Part shown: piece after piece, positions 52,299 to 60,277 of the stretch
How positions within the stretch are numbered: position 1 is the stretch's first letter
Layout: each line of letters begins with the position of its first letter
Assembly (NCBI GenBank): GCA_965245735.1
Contig: CBDFAX010000005.1
Coordinates: 26,373-90,372 of the forward strand
DNA from: Abiotrophia sp965245735
GTDB taxonomy: Bacteria > Bacillota > Bacilli > Lactobacillales > Aerococcaceae
Length of the DNA: 64,000 bases
Direction: 5' to 3'
The notes under the pieces: model-generated
Seen by the model: the letters and a program-made list of their open reading frames with translations, nothing else
Told to the model about the DNA's origin: nothing
Databases searched by the model: none
Made by a program: the position numbers and the translations under genes

Positions 52299-52935
52299 TT
52301 TAAATAAGCAAGAAAAGGCTTTAGTCAAAGCAAAAATTATTAAGCAGGAAAAGGGCAAGCCTTCAAGTAAGAAAGGACTATGGCCATTTTTTCAGAAAAA
52401 GGGGCCCACTTCTTCCCTCCGAAAAACAACGTTAGATATTATGCCTTACAAAGGTACCATCGGATCAAAGGAGCATTTTATTGTTGGGAAGAATAAGTTC
52501 TATGACTTATTGCGAATAGTGGGGGTTAACTTTAATGGGTTGAGTCAACGGGCCTTATGGGATATTGTTTATCAGTATGAAGCCCTTCTGAAGCTCTATG
52601 TGATGCCTTTTAAGGTCATCACAATTTACACACCTTTAGAAACTAGCGCTACACAGCATTATTATGCAGAACTTGCGAGTTTGACCGAGACACCAAAGCA
52701 TAAAGAAATCTTGATGGAAAATTATTTTGAAATGAAATGGCTCTCGGAACATAAACTCAATAAGGAGTTTTTTGTGCTCCTTTCAGGTGAAACGGTACAA
52801 GATCTCAGAGAATGCCGGAAAGATTTTATCAACTTTGCGGGTTCCATTAAACTATTACCAGTACCGCTTAAGCAGAAACGAGAACTCTACTTCCGGCTAA
52901 ACAACCCGACATCTTCCGCTTTTTTTGATTATTAG
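52288..52935 (+). CDS. Soluble VirB4-associated protein
   Basis: A 215-residue protein without membrane helices, basic at the N-terminus. It contains PYKGTIGSKEHFIVGKNKFYDLLRI in the middle and ends 14 bases before virB4. Position and content suggest a separate N-terminal module of the VirB4 machinery, but no fold signature is clear. AGAGGAGG lies about 9 bases before ATG 52288. Confidence 0.5.
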   Translation: MHLDLNKQEKALVKAKIIKQEKGKPSSKKGLWPFFQKKGPTSSLRKTTLDIMPYKGTIGSKEHFIVGKNKFYDLLRIVGVNFNGLSQRALWDIVYQYEALLKLYVMPFKVITIYTPLETSATQHYYAELASLTETPKHKEILMENYFEMKWLSEHKLNKEFFVLLSGETVQDLRECRKDFINFAGSIKLLPVPLKQKRELYFRLNNPTSSAFFDY

Positions 52936-52949
52936 AAAGGAGAAAATGG

Positions 52950-54860
52950 ATGGATTTGAAACAGCTCAAAAAAAATCGCAATCTTGAATTTTTAACTGAT
53001 ACGCAACCTATGGGGAATCTTGTATTTCTTGATACTATGATTCAAGTAGGGAATACTTTCATGACTAGCCTATACATTTATCGATATCCCACTGATGTCG
53101 AAGGTTTTTGGCAGAGTAACTTACATAATATTCCCAATACATACGTGATTACAGATATCTCCAATCAAGAGTCTGATGAGGTAATGAATAAGGTTCAGCG
53201 AGCAATTCGCGAACAGTATTCTCAGGCAGTTATGGAACGTGAGGAATATCAACGTGACATCGCTGCGGAAGAATATCACTTCCTGAATCAGCTTGCCAAA
53301 GATATTCGGCGCAATAACAACACGATGAAATACATGACTAATCGAATTATTGTTTATGCAGATTCTCGGTATGATTTGGAAAAGAGGATCGAAGAAGTGC
53401 GGCGTACTCTACAAAAAGACCAGTTTCTCGCCACCCCGTTAGCAATGGAACAAGAATATGAATATCAATCATTCTTCTTAGACCACGTAGAACAACGTAA
53501 GTTGCCGAACCACCGTATCGGCCTAGATGTGCCATCAGACAAAGCGGCGCTTACATTCCCGGCTAATCATGTATTTATGCATGACAAGCGAGGTCAACAA
53601 GTTGGCTATTCTAGAACTGGCGGAAATATCATCCTAGATATGTATGAACTTGATGGCGTGTATCGAATGCATTATAACTTTTTATTAATTGGGCACATGG
53701 GATCCGGGAAATCGACGTTCTTAAAAAAGATTATGTATAACATGGCAGCTAAAGGGTACGTTATCAGAGGGTTTGATAAATCTGGTGAATATTCTCAGTT
53801 AATTAAGTACCTCGATGGGAAGGAGATTGCATTGGATGGGACAGAAGGGAGAATTAATATCTTTCAGGTATTCCCAACTATTGTAAACGATGAGACTCAT
53901 CAGGTTAACGAACAAGCCTCATTTGAACAACATCTTTCAAAGCTAGGGATCTGGTATCAAGCTTTAAACCCTAAAGCAAGCGAAGAGGAAGTATCTTTAT
54001 TCCGAACATCACTGTCCGCTCTTTATAAGAAAAAAGGATTCCATGGTGATAAGTTGACTGGTAATTATACGACTCAGCATCCAGAATCCTATCCTATTTT
54101 AAGCGAAGTAGTGGCGCATCTTGAGGAGCGACTCAGCCAGTCCGAAAAAGGAAGTTTTGAGCGCACACTATATGAAAAACTCGTTATTAATTTAACTCAA
54201 TACCTAGAGTCATTCGGGCACATTTTCAATGGATATACAAGCATCTCAAATCTGCTTGAAGAACAGATTTTATTCTTCAACATCGATGGCCTAATGGCAT
54301 TGAACAATAAGAATATTCAAACTGCTCAGTTGTTTAATGCGTTAAGTCTCTGTTGGGCAACTCTGCTGAATCACGGCAAGAAACAGGCGCGATTATACGA
54401 ACGTGGAGAAATAGCATTTGATTTTATCAAGAGAAGTCTCATGTTAATCGATGAATGTCATAATTTAATCAATTGGCATAACCCTTATATTACAGAGTAC
54501 ATTAACACGATGCAGCGTGAGGGACGAAAGTATTTCATTGGTGTCGGATTAGCGACTCAATCACCAACTTCATTAGTTCCAAAACAAAACGATGACCATA
54601 TGTCCGAACTACTGAGAGAAATATACAAATTTAGTCAATACCGCTTCTTCTTTCGAATCGATTCTTCTGATGTGGATCACCTAAAAGATCTGACTTCCTT
54701 TGATATCGCTGAAGGACAAATTGAAAGTGTCCCTCGTTATCCTCAGGGGCGGTGCTTGATGAGTATATCAGGTAGTCACAGTCTTGAATTTGATGTTGAA
54801 GCAAGTAGTCGCGAGTTAACGCTATTCCGAGGTGGTGGCCGTAAGGCGGAAGATTTATAG
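52950..54860 (+). CDS. VirB4-family transfer ATPase
   Basis: A 636-residue ATPase. Walker A is GHMGSGKST (248-256), and Walker B is LMLIDECHN (497-505), followed by QREGRKYFIGVGLATQSPTSL. The N-terminal 230 residues form the VirB4-specific domain. It energises pilus assembly and substrate transfer. At 636 residues it is a short VirB4, in line with part of the N-terminal domain residing in the 215-residue neighbour. AAAGGAG lies 7 bases before ATG 52950. Confidence 0.92.
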   Translation: MDLKQLKKNRNLEFLTDTQPMGNLVFLDTMIQVGNTFMTSLYIYRYPTDVEGFWQSNLHNIPNTYVITDISNQESDEVMNKVQRAIREQYSQAVMEREEYQRDIAAEEYHFLNQLAKDIRRNNNTMKYMTNRIIVYADSRYDLEKRIEEVRRTLQKDQFLATPLAMEQEYEYQSFFLDHVEQRKLPNHRIGLDVPSDKAALTFPANHVFMHDKRGQQVGYSRTGGNIILDMYELDGVYRMHYNFLLIGHMGSGKSTFLKKIMYNMAAKGYVIRGFDKSGEYSQLIKYLDGKEIALDGTEGRINIFQVFPTIVNDETHQVNEQASFEQHLSKLGIWYQALNPKASEEEVSLFRTSLSALYKKKGFHGDKLTGNYTTQHPESYPILSEVVAHLEERLSQSEKGSFERTLYEKLVINLTQYLESFGHIFNGYTSISNLLEEQILFFNIDGLMALNNKNIQTAQLFNALSLCWATLLNHGKKQARLYERGEIAFDFIKRSLMLIDECHNLINWHNPYITEYINTMQREGRKYFIGVGLATQSPTSLVPKQNDDHMSELLREIYKFSQYRFFFRIDSSDVDHLKDLTSFDIAEGQIESVPRYPQGRCLMSISGSHSLEFDVEASSRELTLFRGGGRKAEDL

Positions 54861-54872
54861 GAGGATTGGATA

Positions 54873-55472
54873 ATGAAAAAAATATTTGATGAAAATAAGC
54901 GATTGGTCTTAATGATTGTTCTAGTGATATTAACTGGTATTTTTGTTTTTGCAGGTAACAGTCTGAGGGGTTGGCTAACGGGAAAAGCAGACCAACAGAC
55001 ATCTACCACGTTAACAACGATTATTGGGTCTGAGCACTCCTCGAGTGATGCATCTAATGTGAGTGAGACACCTATAGCTAAACATACTCCTAATCCGTCA
55101 GCACCTCAAGAGTTCAGTAGTAATATCCAAGTTGCGTATGATAATGAAACTGTTATTCTGAAAGGGCGAGAGTTAGCCATTGGGTTTTATAACGTGAAAC
55201 CTGATGTCATCCCGGATCCATCGTTCTTTCGAAAATATTTCAAAACGGAAAGTATGGCGACAGCCTTATACGACCAATATAAAGCTTTGGTAGACAACCA
55301 GGTGCAGCGCCAAGAATCTTTAACAACTTATACTATCACGTCAGAGTCACCATTCACAGTTAACTATACGATTATCGGCAACAAAAATAACAAAAAGGAA
55401 CAAGTGGTCTATCAAGTAACATTTGATGATTCAAAAGACGCGATTGTATCATTTGTTCAGTTACAAGAATAA
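54873..55472 (+). CDS. Single-pass membrane protein, VirB8/TcpC-like position
   Basis: A 199-residue protein. One helix (about 10-28), a Ser/Thr-rich linker (about 40-80) and an extracellular domain of about 115 residues (YNVKPDVIPDPSFFRKYFKTE; YTIIGNKNNKKEQVVYQVTF). VirB8-like proteins share this order and gene position between VirB4 and the hydrolase. The fold itself is not provable by eye. AGGAGGATTGG precedes the ATG. Confidence 0.5.
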   Translation: MKKIFDENKRLVLMIVLVILTGIFVFAGNSLRGWLTGKADQQTSTTLTTIIGSEHSSSDASNVSETPIAKHTPNPSAPQEFSSNIQVAYDNETVILKGRELAIGFYNVKPDVIPDPSFFRKYFKTESMATALYDQYKALVDNQVQRQESLTTYTITSESPFTVNYTIIGNKNNKKEQVVYQVTFDDSKDAIVSFVQLQE

Positions 55473-57392
55473 ATGATTAAGCGATTTGGAAAGTTGGCAG
55501 TGTTCTTTGGCTGTAGCGGCTGTTTATCGTTGATTATCACTGCGATTATCATTTCTACGTTGGCATTAGGTCTGATTACTAATACACCAGAAACCTACCA
55601 ACAGAGCTCAAGCGATCAAAAAGAAGCTCAGATTTACGATGCTTCGAAGGCCGATAAAACAATCCCAATTCAAACGAATGGGGCTGATCTTACTTGGGTG
55701 AATAAGTTCCGCCTAGATGCTGCTGATCCTCCCTTTGTAACAGGTAGATACATTGATAATTGGCTACGTGCTAACTATCCGGATTCACCGTTAATTGGCT
55801 ATGGCGATACTATTAAGCGTTATGCAGATCATTACGGAGTCGCGGTTGGGGCCTTCATGGGTCAGATTGCCAAGGAGACAACCTTTGGTCGTGCTTCATG
55901 TGGTGGGCGCTATAATATTGGGTGTATCCGTTGGTATGAAGGCTCAAAATTTGGAGCGGTAGATACTGCGTATGGAAAATTCCAAGATATACAAGACATT
56001 GAGACAGGGATTGAGTCCTACTTTCACCTTGTTAGAAATAATTATATTGACACTGGCCAATCAGTTTATAAGGACTATCTCGACAAATATTCACCTGCGA
56101 GTGACGGCAACGATCACACGAGCTTTAAGAGCCTTATGTGGGGGATGTTGAAATCTTTTGGTTATGACATTGCGGATACTACACGGAAAACGAACCATGC
56201 CTCAAAATCAGAGACCGTAGACGGGAAAATCGATGGGCGTGTAGTTTCAAATAATTCAGCTAGTTCTAGATCTACTAGCACCAATAGTGGTGGAATCACA
56301 TCAAAAATTGATTTAGAGAATACGCGATTACCTGAGGGGGTATTGAAGTGGAAAGACCGAATTGCACAGGAAATGAGCGCCCAGGGTGTCTCTGAGGAAT
56401 ACCTTCCATATGTACTAGCGATTGTTGCTGTAGAGTCAGGAGGAGGGGGCGTTGCAGACATCTTTCAATCCTCTGAATCAAAGGGGTTGCCTCCTAATAC
56501 CTTATCTACGGAGGAATCCATTATTCAGGGTATTACCCACTTCAAGAACACACTTGAAAAAGCTAATACATATGGCAAGAGTATATGGGCGGTGCTAGCA
56601 GGCTATAACTTTGGACACGCCTTTCTAGACTACCTTAACAAAAACAATCTTGACTGGACTATTAAAGTGGCGGAGGAGTATTCAGCTACCGTTGTAGCTC
56701 CCAGTCTTGGCAATACTTCACGCGAGACACTGCCTTATGTTAACGAGCTTTCTACCGCGTTAGGAATACCTTACATGTATCGAAACGGAGGAAATTTCCA
56801 CTATGTCCCAAAAGCTATGTGGTACTTAGGGTTTGATACGGATGAGATTAAAAGGGTAGCGGAACAGGGCGGTGATGGCCCTTTGGGAACCAAGAAAGCC
56901 GCGAAAAAGAAGCGATATCTCTTCAACAAATTCGTAGAAGAGTCGGGTAACAAGACATCTTCTAATCGTGCCAATGGAGACCTCGTAGAAGTTGCAAAAT
57001 CTCAAATTGGATTGCCGTATTCTTGGGGTGGAGGTGGCAAAGAAGGCCCATCAACGGGTATCTATGACCCCTCAGTACAAGATGCAACTAATATCGTCGG
57101 ATTCGACTGTTCAGGTTTCATGCAGTACATCTATTGGCAAACCTACGGAGTCGATATTGGGGACTGGACTGTACCACAAGAAAGTTCCGGAAAGAGGGTT
57201 AGCAAGGATGCTTTAGAAGTTGGTGACCTCTTATTTTGGGGCCCTCCTGGAGCTACCTATCATGTTGCTATGTACATCGGAAATAACGAATTAATTGAAT
57301 CAAGCACTCCAGGAAATCCTGTTGGGATTCATCCAATGCGAGACTTTGATTTCGCTGTGCGGCCCGATATATCCAAAAAGAAAGGACAGTAA
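55473..57392 (+). CDS. Bifunctional peptidoglycan hydrolase (lysozyme-like and NlpC/P60)
   Basis: A 639-residue membrane-anchored enzyme. After one helix (about 10-34), an N-terminal glucosaminidase-like domain (about 85-225; FMGQIAKETTFGRAS) is followed by a second lysozyme-like domain (about 285-460; VLAIVAVESGGG and AGYNFG) and an NlpC/P60 endopeptidase with FDCSGF (Cys546), His597 and His620. It opens the cell wall for the transfer channel, like CwlT of ICEBs1. ATG follows the previous stop directly, and no separate binding site is clear, which suggests translational coupling. Confidence 0.88.
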   Translation: MIKRFGKLAVFFGCSGCLSLIITAIIISTLALGLITNTPETYQQSSSDQKEAQIYDASKADKTIPIQTNGADLTWVNKFRLDAADPPFVTGRYIDNWLRANYPDSPLIGYGDTIKRYADHYGVAVGAFMGQIAKETTFGRASCGGRYNIGCIRWYEGSKFGAVDTAYGKFQDIQDIETGIESYFHLVRNNYIDTGQSVYKDYLDKYSPASDGNDHTSFKSLMWGMLKSFGYDIADTTRKTNHASKSETVDGKIDGRVVSNNSASSRSTSTNSGGITSKIDLENTRLPEGVLKWKDRIAQEMSAQGVSEEYLPYVLAIVAVESGGGGVADIFQSSESKGLPPNTLSTEESIIQGITHFKNTLEKANTYGKSIWAVLAGYNFGHAFLDYLNKNNLDWTIKVAEEYSATVVAPSLGNTSRETLPYVNELSTALGIPYMYRNGGNFHYVPKAMWYLGFDTDEIKRVAEQGGDGPLGTKKAAKKKRYLFNKFVEESGNKTSSNRANGDLVEVAKSQIGLPYSWGGGGKEGPSTGIYDPSVQDATNIVGFDCSGFMQYIYWQTYGVDIGDWTVPQESSGKRVSKDALEVGDLLFWGPPGATYHVAMYIGNNELIESSTPGNPVGIHPMRDFDFAVRPDISKKKGQ

Positions 57393-57395
57393 ACA

Positions 57396-57479
57396 ATGAC
57401 ATCTAAAGAATACTTAATGATTAATTATCTCCTAGCGCTCAAAGAAAAATCGTCAGAGAAGCCAGCTAGATTTCTTTAA
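57396..57479 (+). CDS. Small ORF of 27 residues
   Basis: ATG 57396 starts 4 bases after the hydrolase gene, with AAAGGACAG upstream, and ends just before the next binding site. The product (MTSKEYLMINYLLALKEKS...) may be an amphipathic helix. No family recognised. Confidence 0.4.
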   Translation: MTSKEYLMINYLLALKEKSSEKPARFL

Positions 57480-57491
57480 GGGAGGGTGCAT

Positions 57492-58382
57492 ATGAGCGAG
57501 AGAAACAAAGACAAAAAACATAGTATTTTCGACAGAATGATGCATGGTTATCACCAATCAATTACGCTTAGATACAAATCATTCGCTATATTTGCAACTT
57601 TAACATTGCTGTTTATTCTGGTTGTAGGAATGCTCTATAAACCGGCCTTGAGCGCTAAGGAATATGCTCTGAATACTTCGCTGAATCTAGGATCATATTC
57701 ACTAAGGGTGGAGCAAAAATATCTCAATAGAGATCAAAAACGAATGTTGTTAATGGCATATTTAACAGGTAATAATCGTGGTGTTCAGTCCGAAGTGAAG
57801 CTGAATATCCAAACAAAAATTAAAGGAGATTCGTCAAAAAATACGATGACCTCTGTCTTCAAAGGAGATAGCAATTACTATGAAATCGAAGTCGATAACC
57901 TCCCTGATAAATGGGCATCAATGATGCTCGTATTAACAGATCAATCTACTAACCAGTCTGTTGATTTAATCCTACATAGACATCCAAATAATCAGGAATT
58001 TATGCTTCTTCCAGATGACGTAAAGGTCGGAGAAGGATATGCATCTACTCGATCAATCCAAAATGAGATTGCGAAACAATCCGATATTTTGAATAAAGAA
58101 ATTCCAGAAAAAATGACAGAGTTAGACGAAGATATACGAGCCACTGAAGTCCAAATCGAAGGGCTAAAAAACAAAATGAAATATGAAACAGCGAAAGAAA
58201 AAGAGCAAACAGAAACGGATATTGCCGTCCTGGAATCTAGAAAAACAAAAGCTGAATCAGATCGATTAGTTCAAGAAAAAAGGAAAGAGGAAGTGACAGA
58301 AAAGCTTGCTTTGTTATCTGAAAAACTCAAAGAATACACGCAAAAAAACAACATGAACCCCGATGAAGCAGTCATCCAATGA
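57492..58382 (+). CDS. Membrane protein with C-terminal coiled coil
   Basis: About 296 residues. One helix (about 35-55) follows a basic N-terminus; an outer domain (about 65-175; GDSNYYEIEVDNLPDKWASMML) and then a long Glu/Lys-rich coiled coil (about 185-285; EIPEKMTELDEDIRATEVQI) complete it. AAGGGAGG precedes ATG 57492. It is the last gene of the plus-strand transfer operon; its role is unknown. Confidence 0.6.
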   Translation: MSERNKDKKHSIFDRMMHGYHQSITLRYKSFAIFATLTLLFILVVGMLYKPALSAKEYALNTSLNLGSYSLRVEQKYLNRDQKRMLLMAYLTGNNRGVQSEVKLNIQTKIKGDSSKNTMTSVFKGDSNYYEIEVDNLPDKWASMMLVLTDQSTNQSVDLILHRHPNNQEFMLLPDDVKVGEGYASTRSIQNEIAKQSDILNKEIPEKMTELDEDIRATEVQIEGLKNKMKYETAKEKEQTETDIAVLESRKTKAESDRLVQEKRKEEVTEKLALLSEKLKEYTQKNNMNPDEAVIQ

Positions 58383-58456
58383 GTGGGCATTTAGTGGGCA
58401 AAATCACCTATTAGGTGATACATTTGGCCTGAATAGAGTGGGCATTTAGTGGGCAA
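58381..58456. repeat. Paired GTGGGCATTTAGTGGGCA direct repeats
   Basis: The 18-base unit appears at 58382-58399 and 58437-58454, within a 21-base exact repeat. The heptamer GTGGGCA is thus present four times. Between the copies lies the palindrome ATCACCTA-T-TAGGTGAT (58403-58419). The first copy begins at the stop of the preceding gene. Confidence 0.85.
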
Positions 58457-58467
58457 TTTACTCAATA

Positions 58468-58622
58468 GTGATATCACCGGTTTCCCTTGCACTGCAAGGG
58501 TTCACACGTAACGTGGGAACAAAACCCCTTATGCTCTTACAAAAATTTAGGGGCGTCCGCCCTAAATTTTTGAACCACCCACCTGGTGGTGGGTGGTTCG
58601 TTTTGGAGAATGGCCCTCCGGG
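58468..58622. other. Cluster of palindromes in a convergent gap
   Basis: In order: GTGATATCAC (58468-58477); CCCTTGCA-C-TGCAAGGG (58484-58500); CACGT-A-ACGTG (58505-58515); a 12-bp hairpin with AAAAATTTAGGG arms (58541-58571); a perfect 12-bp hairpin GAACCACCCACC with loop TGGT (58572-58599); GCCC-TCC-GGGC. No gene fits here. An origin of replication or a transfer-related locus is possible. Confidence 0.6.
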
Positions 58623-58628
58623 CATATT

Positions 58629-58656
58629 AAAACACGCCGATATATCGACGTGTTTT
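58629..58656 (-). terminator. Terminator of the minus-strand 160-residue gene
   Basis: AAAACACG and CGTGTTTT flank the self-complementary CGATATATCG. On the minus strand the stem ends in TTTTAATAT, 7 bases after the stop of the 58663-59145 gene. Confidence 0.75.
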
Positions 58657-58662
58657 AGGGTC

Positions 58663-59145
58663 TTAAACCATGTACATGAAGTCTTCACCGACGAACCACG
58701 GTATCAACTTCTTCGCCTTTTCTAAGCTGACATCTTCCGCTTTTACTGGAGCTTGCCAACTGTATTGCCAATTATCATTGAGCGCCAGTTCCATACTGTC
58801 CATTTGAATCTGCTCTTGCCAATATTCCAGGCTAAGAGGCCAGGAACCTATCACGAGAAATCCTAGATTTCCATCAGGCAAAAGGTAAACCTCTGATACG
58901 ACATCAGTAGCATTTTCGATACGCACAGCTTTAATTTTATGCTCCCAATCATTCTTAGGATAACTCAATGGATTCGAGTCCAATATTTCATGTTCCTCTA
59001 TCAGACTTCCATCAATCAAACTAATTGAACCAGAAGACCAAACCACAACATGGAGATTTGATTTTCCAACTAAATTATCTACTAGTCGGATGACTTTAGA
59101 ATATATCATATCGAGTTTATCGATGTTCCATTTTACAAGTGGCAT
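58663..59145 (-). CDS. Hypothetical protein, minus strand
   Basis: About 160 residues with no membrane helix (LVKWNIDKLDMIYSKVIRLV; SYPKNDWEHKIKAVRIENA; SWPLSLEYWQEQIQMDSMEL). Its leader, AAAAGGAGTTGGTAGTTATG read on the minus strand, is the same as that of the 73-residue gene at the window end, through the 55-base repeat. The binding site fixes the start at 59145. It diverges from the mobilization genes across the oriT. Function unknown. Confidence 0.6.
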   Translation of the reverse strand: MPLVKWNIDKLDMIYSKVIRLVDNLVGKSNLHVVVWSSGSISLIDGSLIEEHEILDSNPLSYPKNDWEHKIKAVRIENATDVVSEVYLLPDGNLGFLVIGSWPLSLEYWQEQIQMDSMELALNDNWQYSWQAPVKAEDVSLEKAKKLIPWFVGEDFMYMV

Positions 59146-59148
59146 AAC

Positions 59149-59203
59149 TACCAACTCCTTTTGATTAATTCACCCGGTGAAGCCGGGCTTACTTCAAAAA
59201 GAG
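59149..59203. repeat. 55-base direct repeat, copy 1
   Basis: Identical to 63946-64000. On the minus strand it carries a ribosome binding site and a CCCGG-CTTCA-CCGGG hairpin for the gene to its left. On its right it touches the cruciform of the oriT. Confidence 0.95.
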
Positions 59204-59343
59204 CAGGGCGGAAATCCTGCGTCAAGGGTGGTAGGTCTCGCTGCTTTAGCTGCCTAGATCCTACCACCGTCAGGCTTGCCCTTGACGCGGGATTTTTGCT
59301 CTGCTAGCGACCGTAGGGAGCGTCCAATAGCTTCGTCAGAAGC
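59200..59343. other. Candidate origin of transfer (oriT)
   Basis: A nested cruciform: outer AGAGCA/TGCTCT, then AAATCCTGCGTCAAGGG with CCCTTGACGCGGGATTT (17 bp, one wobble), then GGTGGTAGG/CCTACCACC. A GCTTC-GTCA-GAAGC hairpin lies at 59330-59343. ATCCTG-C at 59214-59220 matches the core of the IncP-type nic consensus. It lies just upstream of the RHH genes and the MOBP-type relaxase. Confidence 0.65.
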
Positions 59344-59382
59344 CTACCGTTTGCGCCGAAACAAACTATATAGGAGGGCTAT

Positions 59383-59637
59383 ATGAAGGAAATCAGAATC
59401 AGAGGCCTAGAGAGCCATGTAATCTCTAGGCTACAAGAAATATCGAAACGGTCATATCATAAGTCGTTTAATCAGTATTTAGTTTCTGTATTAACAGAAT
59501 TGGCTGAATCAGACGGGATGTTACCATTAGAAAAAGAGATCTATAAACGACATTCTGAAGTAGCTACGCATATTCAAAAAAATACTGAGGCGATTTTGAA
59601 AGCTATTGATTGCCTAAACAAAATGGAGGGAGAATAA
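59383..59637 (+). CDS. Relaxosome accessory protein 1 (ribbon-helix-helix-like)
   Basis: An 84-residue protein. MKEIRIRGLESHVISRL forms the beta strand and first helix of an RHH domain, and a coiled helix follows (RHSEVATHIQKNTEAILKAI). TAGGAGGGC precedes ATG 59383. First of three small genes before the relaxase, the usual setting of oriT-binding factors. TAATG overlap with the next gene. Confidence 0.65.
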   Translation: MKEIRIRGLESHVISRLQEISKRSYHKSFNQYLVSVLTELAESDGMLPLEKEIYKRHSEVATHIQKNTEAILKAIDCLNKMEGE

Positions 59638-59882
59638 TGCCAGATGTTTTGATAAGAAATGTCCCTAAGTCTTTGCACGCTCAGCTGACTGAACTAGCAA
59701 GTAAAGAGGGCGTGTCTTTGCAAGAATTATTGCTGCATTTGATTAGCCAACCGATGCAACCAGACAAACTTAATCAATACCTATCCGCTGTAAACCAAGA
59801 GGAATATGAACTTAATCGCGTGATTAAAGAGAATACCGAAGTCTTAGCATTGCTAACAGAAGAAATGGAGGAACACGAATGA
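59637..59882 (+). CDS. Relaxosome accessory protein 2 (ribbon-helix-helix-like)
   Basis: An 81-residue protein. MPDVLIRNVPKSLHAQLTEL then SLQELLLHLISQ is a clear RHH/FitA-type N-terminus; the rest is helical and acidic. GGAGGGAGA precedes ATG 59637. Its stop overlaps the next start (ATGA). Confidence 0.65.
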   Translation: MPDVLIRNVPKSLHAQLTELASKEGVSLQELLLHLISQPMQPDKLNQYLSAVNQEEYELNRVIKENTEVLALLTEEMEEHE

Positions 59883-60268
59883 CAATTAGAAAGCACATAG
59901 TATTATCTGAATCAGACCACGAGGCATTACTCGAAATTAAAAAGAAAGAGCGTTTGCCTTCTATCAGTGCTGCCATCGCGTTCTTAATCGCTGAAAAAAC
60001 TAGTCAAGAAAATCACCAAATCGTCACCCAATTGATGAAGGAACTCAAGCCACTATATGATGTCTTACGTTTGCGCACGGGGTACACAGAAAAGTACATG
60101 CGGATTATGTTAGATGTCATGAATCATTATCTAATCACGAACGATTTAGATATGACTTTTGGAGAGGAAGCAAAATTAGTTGATATCGAAAAATCATTAA
60201 TCATTCGTGAAGCAGAAAAGGCGTATGGTCGAAAAATTAGTGAGTACCGAGAGAAGAAAGATTACTAG
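59879..60268 (+). CDS. Relaxosome accessory protein 3
   Basis: A 129-residue protein. RKHIVLSESDHEALLEIKKKE at the N-terminus again resembles an RHH arm; a helical middle (QIVTQLMKELKPLYDVLRL) and a basic C-terminus (EAEKAYGRKISEYREKKDY) follow. It probably binds oriT or the relaxase. It overlaps the previous gene by four bases. Confidence 0.55.
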   Translation: MTIRKHIVLSESDHEALLEIKKKERLPSISAAIAFLIAEKTSQENHQIVTQLMKELKPLYDVLRLRTGYTEKYMRIMLDVMNHYLITNDLDMTFGEEAKLVDIEKSLIIREAEKAYGRKISEYREKKDY

Positions 60269-60277
60269 GTGAATTAA

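Noticed and set aside
58468..58725. Plus-strand frame of 85 codons through the hairpin cluster
   Set aside because: No binding site; it runs through perfect hairpins and into the minus-strand gene.
59200..59302. CRISPR array or tRNA at the repeated, folded region before the RHH genes
   Set aside because: There are no regularly spaced repeats and no cloverleaf; the structure is a single nested cruciform.
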